DNA of 60,531 bases from Desulfuromonadaceae bacterium (GCA_016936455.1 JAFGXV010000037.1:1-60531), one strand, 5' to 3'; shown: positions 46,651 to 55,785, counted from the first letter of the stretch. The notes: generated by a model from the sequence alone, not told the origin. Made by a program: numbers and translations.

Positions 46651-47348
46651 TGGAGACGCTTTGGCTCAGTATCGATTCATCAACGCCGCGTGGCAGCGTC
46701 GCAGTGGTCTGTGGTACGGAACTGGTCGCCGAGGTGTGTCTGCAGGTAAAAGCACGCACCCATTCCGATTATCTGCTGCGCTATGCCGAATTTCTTCTGT
46801 CTGAGGTGGGGGCGACAGTCAGTCAGGTTGAGAAGCTGTGCGTGGTTGAGGGCCCGGGATCTTTTACCGGTTTGCGGGTCGGTCTGGCAACCGTTCAGGG
46901 CCTGGCGCAGCGACTTGATTGTCCTGTCTACACGGTTAGTTCACTGCAGGTGATGGCGTATCTTCACGGCCCGGTAGCCGGGCCGGTTTTCCCTTTGCTG
47001 GATGCGCGAAAAAAAGAATTGTATGGTGCCCGTTATGACTGGGTAGAGGGTGTCCCCCGGTGTTCAGGGCTGCCCTTCGTGCTGCCGCCTGAAACCATCG
47101 CATCGCTGTTGCCGGATGGCGCTCTTGTCCTTGGTGACGCCGCTGTTTCCAATCGTGACTGTCTTGATGGGGTAGTGGCGGGTCGTTTGCTCTTTGGTGG
47201 CGTGGCAAGTGGAGTGCCCTCTTCCGGAGGCGCTGCGTTGCTTGTCGCGCGTCACCTCGATCATTTTCCGGCGCTGACAGCGAAATCGTTGCGCCCGCTC
47301 TATGTCCGGGCTTCTGATGCCGAGCTGCAGAAAAGTCGTCTTAAGTGA
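46650..47348 (+). CDS. tsaB: tRNA threonylcarbamoyladenosine biosynthesis protein TsaB
   Basis: 232 residues. It has the ASKHA fold with LSIDSSTPRGSVAVV (about 5-19), ARTHSDYLLRYAEFLL, VVEGPGSFTGLRVGLATVQG (about 66-85) and FPLLDARKKELYGARYD (about 111-127). It forms the dimer scaffold with TsaD for t6A37 modification of ANN-decoding tRNAs. It lacks the metal site of TsaD, so it is TsaB. tsaD and tsaE are not in this window. Confidence 0.93.
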   Translation: METLWLSIDSSTPRGSVAVVCGTELVAEVCLQVKARTHSDYLLRYAEFLLSEVGATVSQVEKLCVVEGPGSFTGLRVGLATVQGLAQRLDCPVYTVSSLQVMAYLHGPVAGPVFPLLDARKKELYGARYDWVEGVPRCSGLPFVLPPETIASLLPDGALVLGDAAVSNRDCLDGVVAGRLLFGGVASGVPSSGGAALLVARHLDHFPALTAKSLRPLYVRASDAELQKSRLK

Positions 47349-47466
47349 AACGATGTTCTGTTCGGGTTTTTTTGTCACACTGATACGTTGACAAGATGTC
47401 AGGGCATTGGTTAAGCTGAGGGATATGGTGGTGGTTTCTGTAACTCTTTTTTCAGGGAGGTGCTCG

Positions 47467-47685
47467 ATGGACGTAAGCCCGGAGGTAGTGACCCATCTGT
47501 TCGAGACGGACGCACGGTTCAGAAAGCTTTATGAAGAACATCGAATTCTTGAGAAACAACTTGACCAACTTAACGGAATTTCCTTTTTGTCAGCAGATCA
47601 GGAACTCGAACGGAAAAAAATCCAGAAGATGAAATTATCTGGCAAAGACGAAATGGAAAAAATGATCAAGCAGGTAAATGCCTGA
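47467..47685 (+). CDS. Small DUF465/YdcH-like coiled-coil protein
   Basis: 72 residues from ATG 47467 with AGGGAGG upstream. It is rich in Lys/Glu and almost all helical: FETDARFRKLYEEHRILEKQ, then a turn, then ELERKKIQKMKLSGKDEMEK. The pattern fits DUF465 (YdcH/SlyX-like) hairpins. The function is unknown. A TTGACA at 47388 could be part of a promoter, but no good -10 is spaced correctly. A strong terminator follows, so it probably forms its own short transcript. Confidence 0.8.
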   Translation: MDVSPEVVTHLFETDARFRKLYEEHRILEKQLDQLNGISFLSADQELERKKIQKMKLSGKDEMEKMIKQVNA

Positions 47686-47715
47686 CGCCAATGCCGATGA
47701 CATAAAGAACTGCAG

Positions 47716-47749
47716 AAAAAGGGCTTGAGGCCAACTCAAGCCCTTTTTC
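47716..47749 (+). terminator. Rho-independent terminator before ilvD
   Basis: A 14-bp stem (47716-47729 / 47735-47748) with five A's on the left and a T run on the right. Loop GCCAA. Confidence 0.92.
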
Positions 47750-47758
47750 TACTCTGGA

Positions 47759-47795
47759 GGGTGTTTTGCAGGAAAAAACACCCGTGTGATATGAG
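47759..47795 (+). promoter_or_regulatory. Inverted repeat over a candidate ilvD promoter
   Basis: GGGTGTTTT (47759-47767) and AAAACACCC (47775-47783) form a perfect 9-bp inverted repeat. TTGCAG (47766-47771) and TATGAG (47790-47795), 18 bases apart, could be -35/-10 boxes partly covered by the repeat, so it may be an operator or an early leader hairpin. Confidence 0.4.
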
Positions 47796-47859
47796 GAAAC
47801 TTTTTCGGCTCCCGGGGGGGAGTCATTGGTCGCTGTATTTATTTGAAAACGAGGAATTC

Positions 47860-49707
47860 ATGCCCCAATACCGATCCGCACAATCTGTTCAGGGAAGAAA
47901 TATGGCGGGCGCGCGCGCCCTCTGGCAGGCAACAGGTGTCAAGCCGGAGGATTTCGGCAAGCCGGTGATTGCCGTCGTTAACTCATTCACCCAGTTTGTG
48001 CCAGGCCATGTCCACCTGAAAGATCTTGGGCAGTTGGTAGCGCGGCAGATTGAGGCGCTGGGAGGGATTGCCAAGGAGTTCAATACCATGGCGATCTGTG
48101 ACGGGATTGCTATGGGGCATCAGGGTATGCTGTACAGCCTGCCTTCGCGCGAATTGATCGCCGATACCGTCGAATATATGGCCATGGCGCACTGCGTTGA
48201 TGCCCTGGTTTGTATTTCCAACTGTGACAAGGTCACCCCGGGCATGCTGATGGCCTCCATGCGGCTGAATATTCCGACGGTTTTCGTCACGGGTGGCCCG
48301 ATGGAAGCTGGTCATGCCCGTCTGCAGGGGAAAGACGTGGCGCTGGATCTGGTCGATGCCATGGTCGCTGCGGCCAACCCTCAGGTGTCTGATGCGGATG
48401 TCGATGCCTACGAGGAGCGTTCATGCCCGACCTGTGGTTCCTGTTCCGGTATGTTTACCGCGAATTCGATGAACTGTCTTACCGAGGCTCTGGGGATGAG
48501 TCTGCCGGGAAATGGCAGCTTGGTGGCGACCCATGCGGATCGTCGGCAACTCTTCCTTGAGGCAGGCAGTCGCATTGTCGAGCTGGCAAAACGCTGGTAT
48601 CAACAGGAAGACGCAACGGTCCTGCCGCGTTCTATTGCCTGCTTTAAGGCCTACGAAAATGCCATGCGGCTCGACATTGCCATGGGCGGCTCGACCAATA
48701 CGGTTCTGCATCTGCTGGCGGTTGCCCGTGAAGGCGAAGTCGATTTCACCATGGAGGACATTAACCGGTTGTCACGGGAAACGCCCAATCTGTGCAAGGT
48801 GGCTCCAGCGGTGCAATATTACCACATGGAAGATGTCCATCGTGCCGGTGGCATCTTTGCCATTCTCGGAGAGCTGGATCGTGCCGGCTTGATCCATCGC
48901 GACGTGCCGATGGTGCACAGTGCGACACTGGAGGAGGCTCTGGCGCATTGGGATATCAAACGCACGGATTCACCATCGGTCCATCAGTTCTATCGGGCGG
49001 CACCGGGCGGAAAACGCTGTCTGGAACCCTTTGCCCAGGATCAACGCTGGCCTGATCTGGATCTCGATCGCACCCAGGGATGTATCCGTGATCTGGATCA
49101 TGCCTACAGCCGCGATGGCGGGTTGGCTGTTCTCTATGGCAACCTGGCCCCGGAAGGTTGTATTGTCAAGACGGCTGGTGTTGATGAATCAATCTGGACC
49201 TTTAGCGGACCGGCACGGATTTTCGAGAGTCAGGAAGAGGCCATCGCTGGAATTCTGGGCGACAAGGTTCAGCCTGGCGATGTTGTCATTATCCGTTATG
49301 AAGGACCGAAAGGTGGGCCAGGAATGCAGGAAATGCTCTACCCCACGAGCTACCTCAAATCAAAGGGGCTGGGCAAGTGCTGTGCTTTGATTACCGACGG
49401 GCGCTTTTCCGGGGGGACTTCCGGCCTTTCCATTGGCCACGCTTCGCCCGAAGCTGCTGAGGGCGGTCCGATTGCGCTGGTACAGGACGGGGATTGTGTC
49501 GAAATCGACATTCCGGGCCGCACCATCCGGATGCTGGTTCCCGATAGTGAACTGCAGCAGCGCCAGACGGCAATACTAGCCAAGGGGAGCTGCGCCTGGC
49601 AGCCGGCCAGCCGTCAGCGTCCGGTCAGCCGGGCACTACAGGCTTACGCCGCCACAACAACCAGCGCGGCCCGCGGTGCGGTACGTGACTTGGATCAATT
49701 AAAGTAA
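47860..49707 (+). CDS. ilvD: Dihydroxy-acid dehydratase
   Basis: 615 residues from ATG 47860 behind GAGGA; longer in-frame starts overlap the terminator. Cluster and substrate cysteines appear in [12 protein letters not shown] (about 121-132) and [20 protein letters not shown] (about 188-207). [24 protein letters not shown] and the C-terminal [19 protein letters not shown] are all present. The Fe-S enzyme dehydrates dihydroxy acids to the 2-keto acids of valine and isoleucine. Its substrate comes from the IlvC reaction, and ilvC is not in this cluster. Confidence 0.98.
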   Translation: MPQYRSAQSVQGRNMAGARALWQATGVKPEDFGKPVIAVVNSFTQFVPGHVHLKDLGQLVARQIEALGGIAKEFNTMAICDGIAMGHQGMLYSLPSRELIADTVEYMAMAHCVDALVCISNCDKVTPGMLMASMRLNIPTVFVTGGPMEAGHARLQGKDVALDLVDAMVAAANPQVSDADVDAYEERSCPTCGSCSGMFTANSMNCLTEALGMSLPGNGSLVATHADRRQLFLEAGSRIVELAKRWYQQEDATVLPRSIACFKAYENAMRLDIAMGGSTNTVLHLLAVAREGEVDFTMEDINRLSRETPNLCKVAPAVQYYHMEDVHRAGGIFAILGELDRAGLIHRDVPMVHSATLEEALAHWDIKRTDSPSVHQFYRAAPGGKRCLEPFAQDQRWPDLDLDRTQGCIRDLDHAYSRDGGLAVLYGNLAPEGCIVKTAGVDESIWTFSGPARIFESQEEAIAGILGDKVQPGDVVIIRYEGPKGGPGMQEMLYPTSYLKSKGLGKCCALITDGRFSGGTSGLSIGHASPEAAEGGPIALVQDGDCVEIDIPGRTIRMLVPDSELQQRQTAILAKGSCAWQPASRQRPVSRALQAYAATTTSAARGAVRDLDQLK

Positions 49708-49797
49708 CAACAACTGTTGATCAAGAAACATGTGACCGGGGCGCGGAGCCGGATGCCGTAAAACGGACTGCGACACCCAAAACCGGAGGAGGATAAC

Positions 49798-51495
49798 GTG
49801 AAAAAAACTGGTTCACAGATATTGCTTGAATGCCTTGCCCTGGAAGGGGTTGAGACTGTTTTCGGCTACCCTGGTGGGACGGTCATCAACATTTACGATG
49901 ATCTGATGGATTCGCCGATTCATCATATCCTGACACGCCATGAGCAGGCTGCTGTCCATGCTGCCGATGCCTATTCGCGCGTTACCGGCAAAGTCGGGGT
50001 GGCCATTGCGACCAGTGGCCCCGGCGCGACCAATACCATTACCGGTATCGCCACGGCCTATATGGATTCGATTCCTATGGTTATTATTACCGGCCAGGTG
50101 CCGACTCCCCTGATCGGCAACGATGCGTTTCAGGAAGCCGACATGGTTGGGATTACCCGCCCGATTACCAAGCACAATTACCTGGTACGGGATGTGAAAG
50201 ACCTTGCTCGGATCGTCAAAGAAGCTTTTTATATCGCCCGTAGTGGACGGCCGGGCCCTGTTCTGGTGGATCTGCCTAAAGATGTGCAGATGGCGACGGC
50301 CGTGTTCGAGTACCCTGAAACCGTTGAGCTGCGCGGCTACAAGCCGACAACAGCAGCCAATCCTCGGCAGCTGGAAAAAGCGGTGGACATGATTCTGCAG
50401 GCGCGCAAGCCGGTGATCTATGTTGGCGGCGGCGCGACGTTGTCCGATGTGTCGGAAGATCTCAAGGCCTTTGCCGAGGCTATTCAGGCGCCCCTGACCA
50501 CAACCCTGATGGGGATGGCGAGCTTTCCCAAACAGCATCCGCTCTCCGTGGGCATGCTGGGGATGCATGGGACCTTTTACGCCAATATGGCGGTGACCAA
50601 TGCCGATCTGCTGATCGCTCTCGGTGCCCGTTTCGATGACCGCGTGACCGGTAAAATAGCGACCTTTGCTCCTCACGCTAAGATCATTCATGTCGATGTC
50701 GATCCGACTTCGATCAAGAAGAACGTCCGCGTGGATCTGCCAGTGGTTGGTGTCCTGCCCGATGTTCTGCCGCGCCTCGTCGAAGGTTTACAGTCTCAAC
50801 CGGAGCGTTTGGCCGAAGCTGTCGAGGCGACACAGGGGTGGCGGGACCAGGTCGAGGAATGGAAACAGCAGCATCCCATGGCCTATAAAAAGACCAAGAG
50901 TACCATCAAGCCGCAGTATGTCATCGAAAAGTTGCGTGAGCTTTCAGACGACGATGCCATTGTGACCACTGAGGTCGGACAGCATCAGATGTGGACGGCG
51001 CAGTTTTTTGATTTTACCCAGCCACGGACCTTTGTCACCTCTGGTGGTCTGGGAACCATGGGCTTTGGCTTGCCTGCCGCTCTGGGCGCCCAGGCCGCCT
51101 TCCCGAAGCGGCAAGTCATTGATGTCTCGGGCGACGGCTCGTTCCAGATGAACTCGCAGGAGCTGGCGACCCTGGTACAGTATCGTCTGCCGGTCAAGAT
51201 CGTGATTCTGAACAATAATTTCCTCGGTATGGTGCGTCAGTGGCAGCAACTCTTTTTTGATAAACGCTACAGCCAGACCTGTCTGGAGCTGCCGATCGAT
51301 TTTATCAAACTGGCTGAGGCCTATGGGGCCAAAGGCTTCCAGGCCACCAAGCCGGAGGAGGTCGAGGACGTGATTCGCCAGGGATTTGCAACGCCCGGTC
51401 CCGTGATCATGGAGTTCAAGATCGCTCGCGAGGAAAATGTTCTGCCGATGGTCCCTGCTGGTGCAGGGCTCAACGAAATGGTACTGGCCTCCTGA
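49798..51495 (+). CDS. ilvB: Acetolactate synthase large subunit
   Basis: 565 residues from GTG 49798, with GGAGGAGG upstream. The catalytic Glu is in [15 protein letters not shown] (about 48-62). [20 protein letters not shown] follows. The ThDP/Mg motif is [20 protein letters not shown] (about 442-461) with [15 protein letters not shown]. It condenses pyruvate or oxobutyrate, using ThDP and FAD. IlvN is its regulatory partner. Confidence 0.98.
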   Translation: MKKTGSQILLECLALEGVETVFGYPGGTVINIYDDLMDSPIHHILTRHEQAAVHAADAYSRVTGKVGVAIATSGPGATNTITGIATAYMDSIPMVIITGQVPTPLIGNDAFQEADMVGITRPITKHNYLVRDVKDLARIVKEAFYIARSGRPGPVLVDLPKDVQMATAVFEYPETVELRGYKPTTAANPRQLEKAVDMILQARKPVIYVGGGATLSDVSEDLKAFAEAIQAPLTTTLMGMASFPKQHPLSVGMLGMHGTFYANMAVTNADLLIALGARFDDRVTGKIATFAPHAKIIHVDVDPTSIKKNVRVDLPVVGVLPDVLPRLVEGLQSQPERLAEAVEATQGWRDQVEEWKQQHPMAYKKTKSTIKPQYVIEKLRELSDDDAIVTTEVGQHQMWTAQFFDFTQPRTFVTSGGLGTMGFGLPAALGAQAAFPKRQVIDVSGDGSFQMNSQELATLVQYRLPVKIVILNNNFLGMVRQWQQLFFDKRYSQTCLELPIDFIKLAEAYGAKGFQATKPEEVEDVIRQGFATPGPVIMEFKIAREENVLPMVPAGAGLNEMVLAS

Positions 51496-51587
51496 TTCGT
51501 AAGGACAGAAATGTCGATTTAACTGTTCTCTTGAAAATGTGATCCGGTTACAGATCACTCTCGAGGGGACTGGGAGAAGAATAAATC

Positions 51588-52085
51588 ATGAAACATACAA
51601 TCACGGTTTTGGTTGAAAATGAATTCGGGGTGCTGCCACGGGTCTCCGGCCTGTTTTCTGGCCGTGGCTTCAATATTGAAAGCCTCTGTGTTGCCCCCAC
51701 CCTCGATCCGACGATTTCGCGGATGACGATTGTCACCTGTGGCGATGATCAGATCCTGGAGCAGATCACCAAGCAGCTGAACAAACTGGTGAATGTCATC
51801 AAGGTCATTGATTTTACCGACCAGCCTTTTGTCCAGCGTGAAATGGCCATGATCAAGATTTCGGCGGAAGCTGAAACACGGGCCGAGATTTTGCGGATCG
51901 TGGATATCTTCCGGGCCAAAGTTGTCGATGTGACGCCCCGCTCCTATTCTGTTGAGGTGACGGGGGCTCCAGAAAAAATCGATGCGATGATTGAACTGCT
52001 GCGCCCGCTTGGTGTGAAGGAGCTGGTTCGTTCCGGTCCTATCGTCTTGGGTCGTGGTGCTAAGGCATGGAAATCAGCTGAATAA
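51588..52085 (+). CDS. ilvN: Acetolactate synthase small (regulatory) subunit
   Basis: 165 residues, the full-length type with an N-terminal ACT domain (TITVLVENEFGVLPRVSGLF, then RGFNIESLCVAPT) and a C-terminal half (about 80-160). The ACT domain binds valine for feedback control. The ATG follows GGGAGA by 14 bases. It closes the ilv part of the cluster; a terminator lies 30 bases downstream where ilvC would be expected. Confidence 0.96.
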   Translation: MKHTITVLVENEFGVLPRVSGLFSGRGFNIESLCVAPTLDPTISRMTIVTCGDDQILEQITKQLNKLVNVIKVIDFTDQPFVQREMAMIKISAEAETRAEILRIVDIFRAKVVDVTPRSYSVEVTGAPEKIDAMIELLRPLGVKELVRSGPIVLGRGAKAWKSAE

Positions 52086-52114
52086 ATTGAAATATTACCT
52101 CATTTTTGATCGAG

Positions 52115-52149
52115 CCGGCGGCAAAGAAATATTTTGCCGCCGGTTTTTT
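52115..52149 (+). terminator. Strong terminator after ilvN
   Basis: An 11-bp stem (52115-52125 / 52133-52143) with a 7-base loop and TTTTTT. It ends the ilvD-ilvB-ilvN group. Confidence 0.93.
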
Positions 52150-52161
52150 CTGTGGTATACA
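52134..52161 (+). promoter_or_regulatory. Possible promoter for psd-pssA
   Basis: TTGCCG (52134-52139), inside the terminator arm, and TATACA (52156-52161) are 16 bases apart. It is the best candidate in the 198-base gap before psd, but weak. A 6-bp hairpin TCGGGG/CCCCGA (52175-52191) follows in the leader. Confidence 0.35.
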
Positions 52162-52282
52162 GTCTAACGTTCGGTCGGGGAGATGCCCCGATGAAAACAC
52201 CCTTTTGTTTCCGTCTGAAGATTGGTGAGCAGGTGCGGTGTCCTGCGCCTTTTCCCCCGAATCGTCCTGAGAGGCATTTATT

Positions 52283-52927
52283 ATGCGTAACTGCAACCAA
52301 CCGATTGCCGTTGAAGGTTATCCTTTTATCGGCCTGTTTGCTTTTCTGACCCTGGTTTTTGCTCTGCTCAACTGGACGTTTTTGACAGTTCTCCTGCTCG
52401 TCCTTACCCTGTTTTCAGTCTATTTCTTCCGTAATCCCGATCGGACTGTGCCCCAGGGACAAAACCTGGTCATCTCTCCTGCAGATGGCAAGGTGGTTTA
52501 TGTGGGTAAGGTTCAGGAAGAGCGTTTGTTGCACACAGAGATGAATAAGGTCAGTATTTTTATGTCCGTATTCAATGTGCATGTCAACCGTGTGCCCATT
52601 TCCGGCAAGGTGGTTGATCAGTTTTATAACAAAGGGCAGTTTTTGAATGCTGCTTTAGATAAGGCCAGTCTTGAAAACGAGCAGGCTGGCATGGTGCTGG
52701 AAACCCCTTCCGGAGCCAAGTTGTTGGTGGTGCAGATTGCCGGTCTGATTGCGCGACGCATTGTCACCTATCCGGTGGTGGGTGATCTGCTTGAGCAGGG
52801 ACAACGCTACGGGTTGATCCGCTTTGGGTCGCGACTGGATGTGTATCTCCCGGCGAATGCCGAGTTGAAGGTTGGCCTCGGTGATCGCTGTGTCGCTGGC
52901 GAAACGATTCTGGGACAATTGAAATGA
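52283..52927 (+). CDS. psd: Phosphatidylserine decarboxylase proenzyme (short form)
   Basis: 214 residues, the short PSD-A type. One or two N-terminal membrane helices (about 13-45) are followed by FFRNPDRTVPQ and VISPADGKVVYVGKV. The FMSVFNVHVNRVPISG block (about 93-108) is conserved. The self-cleavage that makes the pyruvoyl group occurs at the Gly-Ser of IRFGSRLDVYLP (about 175-186). It converts phosphatidylserine to phosphatidylethanolamine. It overlaps pssA by four bases, placing consecutive steps in one transcript. Confidence 0.95.
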   Translation: MRNCNQPIAVEGYPFIGLFAFLTLVFALLNWTFLTVLLLVLTLFSVYFFRNPDRTVPQGQNLVISPADGKVVYVGKVQEERLLHTEMNKVSIFMSVFNVHVNRVPISGKVVDQFYNKGQFLNAALDKASLENEQAGMVLETPSGAKLLVVQIAGLIARRIVTYPVVGDLLEQGQRYGLIRFGSRLDVYLPANAELKVGLGDRCVAGETILGQLK

Positions 52928-53685
52928 GCATGACCCCACAGCAACGGCGGGAAAGCCTGCGGCGTGGCGTCTATGTGCTGCCGAATCTGGTGACGACGGG
53001 GAGCCTGTTTGCCGGTTTTTACGGGATCGTCGCCAGCATGAATGATCGTTTCGACGTCGCGGCCTGGTTTATTCTGATCTCGGCCGTGTTCGATGCTCTC
53101 GATGGCAAGGTCGCCCGACTGACCGGAACGACAAGTCATTTTGGTGTCGAATATGATTCATTGTCCGACCTGGTTGCCTTTGGTGTTGCTCCGGCGGTCC
53201 TCATGTATTCCTGGGCGCTACAGCCTTTCGGTAAACTCGGCTGGTTGGCGGCCTTCCTGTATTTGGTTTGTGGCGCGTTGCGTCTGGCGCGTTTTAACGT
53301 CCAGGTGGAGACGGTTGAGTCCAAACACTTTGTTGGCTTGCCAATTCCCGCAGCGGCCAGCATGGTCGCCGCCTGCGTTCTGCTGTTTTATCATCTCGGT
53401 GGATCGGGAACGATCCGGATGGCGTCGGTACTGGTACTGATTTACGGCTTGGCCGGACTCATGGTGAGTAATGTGGCTTACTATTCGTTCAAGGACCCGG
53501 AGCTGCTCAAACGGCGACCGTTTGGAATTCTGGTTTTGGCCATTTTCCTGATTATCGTGATTGTGGCGCAGCCGGAAGTCATGTTCTTCCTGATTTTTAT
53601 TACCTATACCCTGTTCAGCCCCGTTCAGGCGTTGTTGCGCTATGTCCGTCTTTACCGCCAAAAAAAAGCAGCAGCTTCTGTGTGA
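52924..53685 (+). CDS. pssA: CDP-diacylglycerol-serine O-phosphatidyltransferase
   Basis: 253 residues. The CDP-alcohol phosphotransferase motif D-A-L-D-G-K-V-A-R then G-x3-D-x3-D is seen at about 59-85 (DALDGKVARLTG, FGVEYDSLSD). It has eight or so membrane segments, including LPNLVTTGSLFAGFYGI at the N-terminus. It makes phosphatidylserine for Psd, using CDP-DAG from CdsA. Its C-terminus ends before the leuA leader. Confidence 0.95.
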   Translation: MSMTPQQRRESLRRGVYVLPNLVTTGSLFAGFYGIVASMNDRFDVAAWFILISAVFDALDGKVARLTGTTSHFGVEYDSLSDLVAFGVAPAVLMYSWALQPFGKLGWLAAFLYLVCGALRLARFNVQVETVESKHFVGLPIPAAASMVAACVLLFYHLGGSGTIRMASVLVLIYGLAGLMVSNVAYYSFKDPELLKRRPFGILVLAIFLIIVIVAQPEVMFFLIFITYTLFSPVQALLRYVRLYRQKKAAASV

Positions 53686-53765
53686 TCCATTTCGTTTGCC
53701 AGCATGAAACAGGGTTTGTCTAAATAAAAAAAGAGTGGAGCGGTAAGATTTTTTGTCGGTAAAGG

Positions 53766-53795
53766 TTGACTTGCCCGGAACGATCAGCTAATCAT
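53766..53795 (+). promoter_or_regulatory. Candidate leuA promoter
   Basis: TTGACT (53766-53771) and AATCAT (53790-53795) are 18 bases apart, placing the start near 53802, just before the T-box structure. The -35 is good and the -10 fair. Confidence 0.45.
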
Positions 53796-53817
53796 AGAAC
53801 AACTTTTCTGAAAGGCT

Positions 53818-54064
53818 GTGAAAAGGAGTAGTAGACGCGATGACTGTTGCAGAGAGCTGGCGGTTGGTGCAAGCCAGTGCAGGACAGCGTTGAACTCGCC
53901 TTGGAGCCGTGGTTGTGAATAGCGGGAGACCGTAGCTAGCAGCCGCCGTAAGTCGGCGTAAACGACGAATCAAGCGCTTTGCCGTATCAAACAGGCAGAG
54001 CGGAAACAGGGTGGTACCGCGAAGCTTCAGCTCTCGCCCCTGACCGGGGTGGGAGCTTTTTTAT
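53818..54064 (+). promoter_or_regulatory. T-box leader (leucine) of leuA
   Basis: Stem I has GAGTAGTAGA (53825-53834) and the distal AGAGAG...GGTG.AA motif (53851-53872). The specifier loop holds GAACTCGCC, with CTC (53895-53897) reading Leu. The conserved T-box AGGGTGGTACCGCG is at 54008-54021; its TGGT would pair with an ACCA tRNA end, matching the discriminator A of tRNA-Leu. Uncharged tRNA-Leu should favour antitermination. T-box control of leuA is known in deltaproteobacteria. Confidence 0.92.
54029..54064 (+). terminator. T-box terminator of the leuA leader
   Basis: A 12-bp stem (54029-54040 / 54046-54057, two G-T pairs) with loop TGACC is followed by a T run. It is mutually exclusive with the T-box antiterminator. 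Confidence 0.9.
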
Positions 54065-54137
54065 TTTTGGCCATCGTCTTGGTGGCGCAAAGGTCGAAAA
54101 AGTGCTTTTCAAAAGGTGACGGAAAGGAGGTGGGGGC

Positions 54138-54260
54138 ATGGAATCGGACCTAGGTGACCTATTGAATCGTCCAGTCGGTAACAATCAGTGCTGCAACATG
54201 GATAGCGCTCCCACATTCGGGAGCACCTTAGTGAAGGAGAAGGAATATGGCAGAGAATAA
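54138..54260 (+). CDS. Putative 40-residue leader peptide upstream of leuA
   Basis: An ATG at 54138 follows AAGGAGG (54124-54130) by seven bases, a nearly ideal Shine-Dalgarno. The frame runs 40 codons and stops at 54260, inside leuA, so it overlaps the leuA start (54247) by 14 bases in another frame. Early codons include CTA, CTA and TTG, with TTA later: four Leu codons, two of them the rare CTA. A hairpin GCTCCC/GGGAGC (54207-54212 / 54219-54224) lies inside the frame. No homologue is recognised. It could be a translated attenuator peptide coupling leucine supply to leuA translation, or simply a chance frame behind a leader Shine-Dalgarno. Confidence 0.4.
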   Translation: MESDLGDLLNRPVGNNQCCNMDSAPTFGSTLVKEKEYGRE

Positions 54261-55785
54261 ACGAGTGATTATTTTTGATACGACTTTGCGTGATGGTGAG
54301 CAGTCTCCGGGTGCCAGCATGACCATGGATGAAAAATTGCGTATTGCTTACCAGTTGGAAAAAATGAAGGTCGATGTTATCGAAGCGGGTTTTCCCATTG
54401 CTTCCGAAGGCGATTTCGAAGCGGTCCGCAAAATCGCTCAAACCATTAAAGGGCCCCAGATCGCCGGTCTGTGCCGCGCCAATGACGCCGATATCGATCG
54501 GGCGTGGGAAGCGCTGCAGTACGCGGGCGAGCGCGCCCGTATCCATACCTTTATCGCCACCAGTGATATCCATATGAAGTTCAAGTTGAAAATGACTGAG
54601 GACGAGGTGGTGGAAACGGCGATCAAGGCAGTGAAACGGGCTGCCGGTTATACGCCGAATGTCGAATTTTCGGCTGAGGATGCGGTGCGCACACGCCTGC
54701 CGTTTCTGGCCCGTGTGGTCGAGGCGGTTATCAATGCCGGCGCGACAACGGTGAATATCCCGGATACGGTCGGCTATACCATTCCCTCGGAGTACTACGA
54801 TATTATTTCCTATCTGAAGCAGAACGTGCCGAACATTGACAAGGCTGTGCTGTCGGTTCATTGCCATAATGACCTGGGACTGTCCGTGGCCAATTCGCTG
54901 GCAGCTGTCCAGGCCGGAGCCGGTCAGGTCGAGTGTACCATCAATGGTATCGGTGAGCGGGCAGGTAACTGCTCACTGGAAGAAGTGGTCATGGCTCTGC
55001 GTACCCGTCAGGATATTCTGCCCTATACCACCAATGTGGTGACGGAGCATATTCATGCTACCAGCCGTTTGTTGACGGCCATCACCGGTATCGTTGTTCA
55101 GCCCAACAAGGCGATTGTCGGTGCCAATGCCTTTGCTCATGAAGCGGGGATTCATCAGCACGGTGTGCTGATGGAGAAGACGACGTACGAGATCATGACG
55201 CCAGAGTCGATTGGCCTGAACCAGAATAAACTCGTGCTTGGCAAGCATTCAGGACGCCATGCATTCAATCAGCGTCTTCAGGAGCTTGGATATGAGCTGA
55301 GCAAGGATGACATGCAGAAGGCCTTTGTCCGTTTCAAGGCACTGGCTGATATTAAAAAGGAAATCTTTGATGAAGACCTTGAGGCGATTGTCGCCGACGA
55401 AATTATCCGTGTGCCTGAGCGGTTCAAGCTGATGGAGATGAGTGTTTCCTCCGGGTCCTTTGCTGCACCGACGGCAACCGTGCAGATGGAGGTCGATGGT
55501 GAGGTCAAGAAAGCTGCAGAAATCGGTGATGGGCCGGTTGATGCCACCTTTAAGGCCATTAAAGCCCTGACTGGAACTGAAGTTCACCTGCTGCATTTTT
55601 CCGTTGGCGCGATTACCGGTGGCACAGATGCACAGGGTGAGTGTACCGTGAGGCTGGAGAAAGATGGTCGCGAACAGTTGGGGCAGGGGGCTCATCCCGA
55701 TATTATCGTTGCAGCCGCCAAAGCGTATGTCAATGCCCTCAACAAGATCGCATCACAGCGTAAACGAACTCCTGTTGACCTGTAA
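54247..55785 (+). CDS. leuA: 2-Isopropylmalate synthase
   Basis: 512 residues from ATG 54247 with AAGGAGAAGG upstream. The barrel opens VIIFDTTLRDGEQSPGASM (metal Asp), then GFPIASEGDFEAV. The metal His pair is in SVHCHNDLGLSVANSLAAV (about 200-218), and CTINGIGERAGNCSLEEVVM follows. A C-terminal LeuA dimer domain (about 365-505) binds leucine for feedback. It makes 2-isopropylmalate from 2-oxoisovalerate and acetyl-CoA. Expression is under the T-box leader. Confidence 0.98.
   Translation: MAENKRVIIFDTTLRDGEQSPGASMTMDEKLRIAYQLEKMKVDVIEAGFPIASEGDFEAVRKIAQTIKGPQIAGLCRANDADIDRAWEALQYAGERARIHTFIATSDIHMKFKLKMTEDEVVETAIKAVKRAAGYTPNVEFSAEDAVRTRLPFLARVVEAVINAGATTVNIPDTVGYTIPSEYYDIISYLKQNVPNIDKAVLSVHCHNDLGLSVANSLAAVQAGAGQVECTINGIGERAGNCSLEEVVMALRTRQDILPYTTNVVTEHIHATSRLLTAITGIVVQPNKAIVGANAFAHEAGIHQHGVLMEKTTYEIMTPESIGLNQNKLVLGKHSGRHAFNQRLQELGYELSKDDMQKAFVRFKALADIKKEIFDEDLEAIVADEIIRVPERFKLMEMSVSSGSFAAPTATVQMEVDGEVKKAAEIGDGPVDATFKAIKALTGTEVHLLHFSVGAITGGTDAQGECTVRLEKDGREQLGQGAHPDIIVAAAKAYVNALNKIASQRKRTPVDL

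Noticed and set aside
52191-52349. 52-codon frame in the psd leader
   Set aside because: No Shine-Dalgarno before its ATG, and it overlaps psd in another frame; more likely chance.
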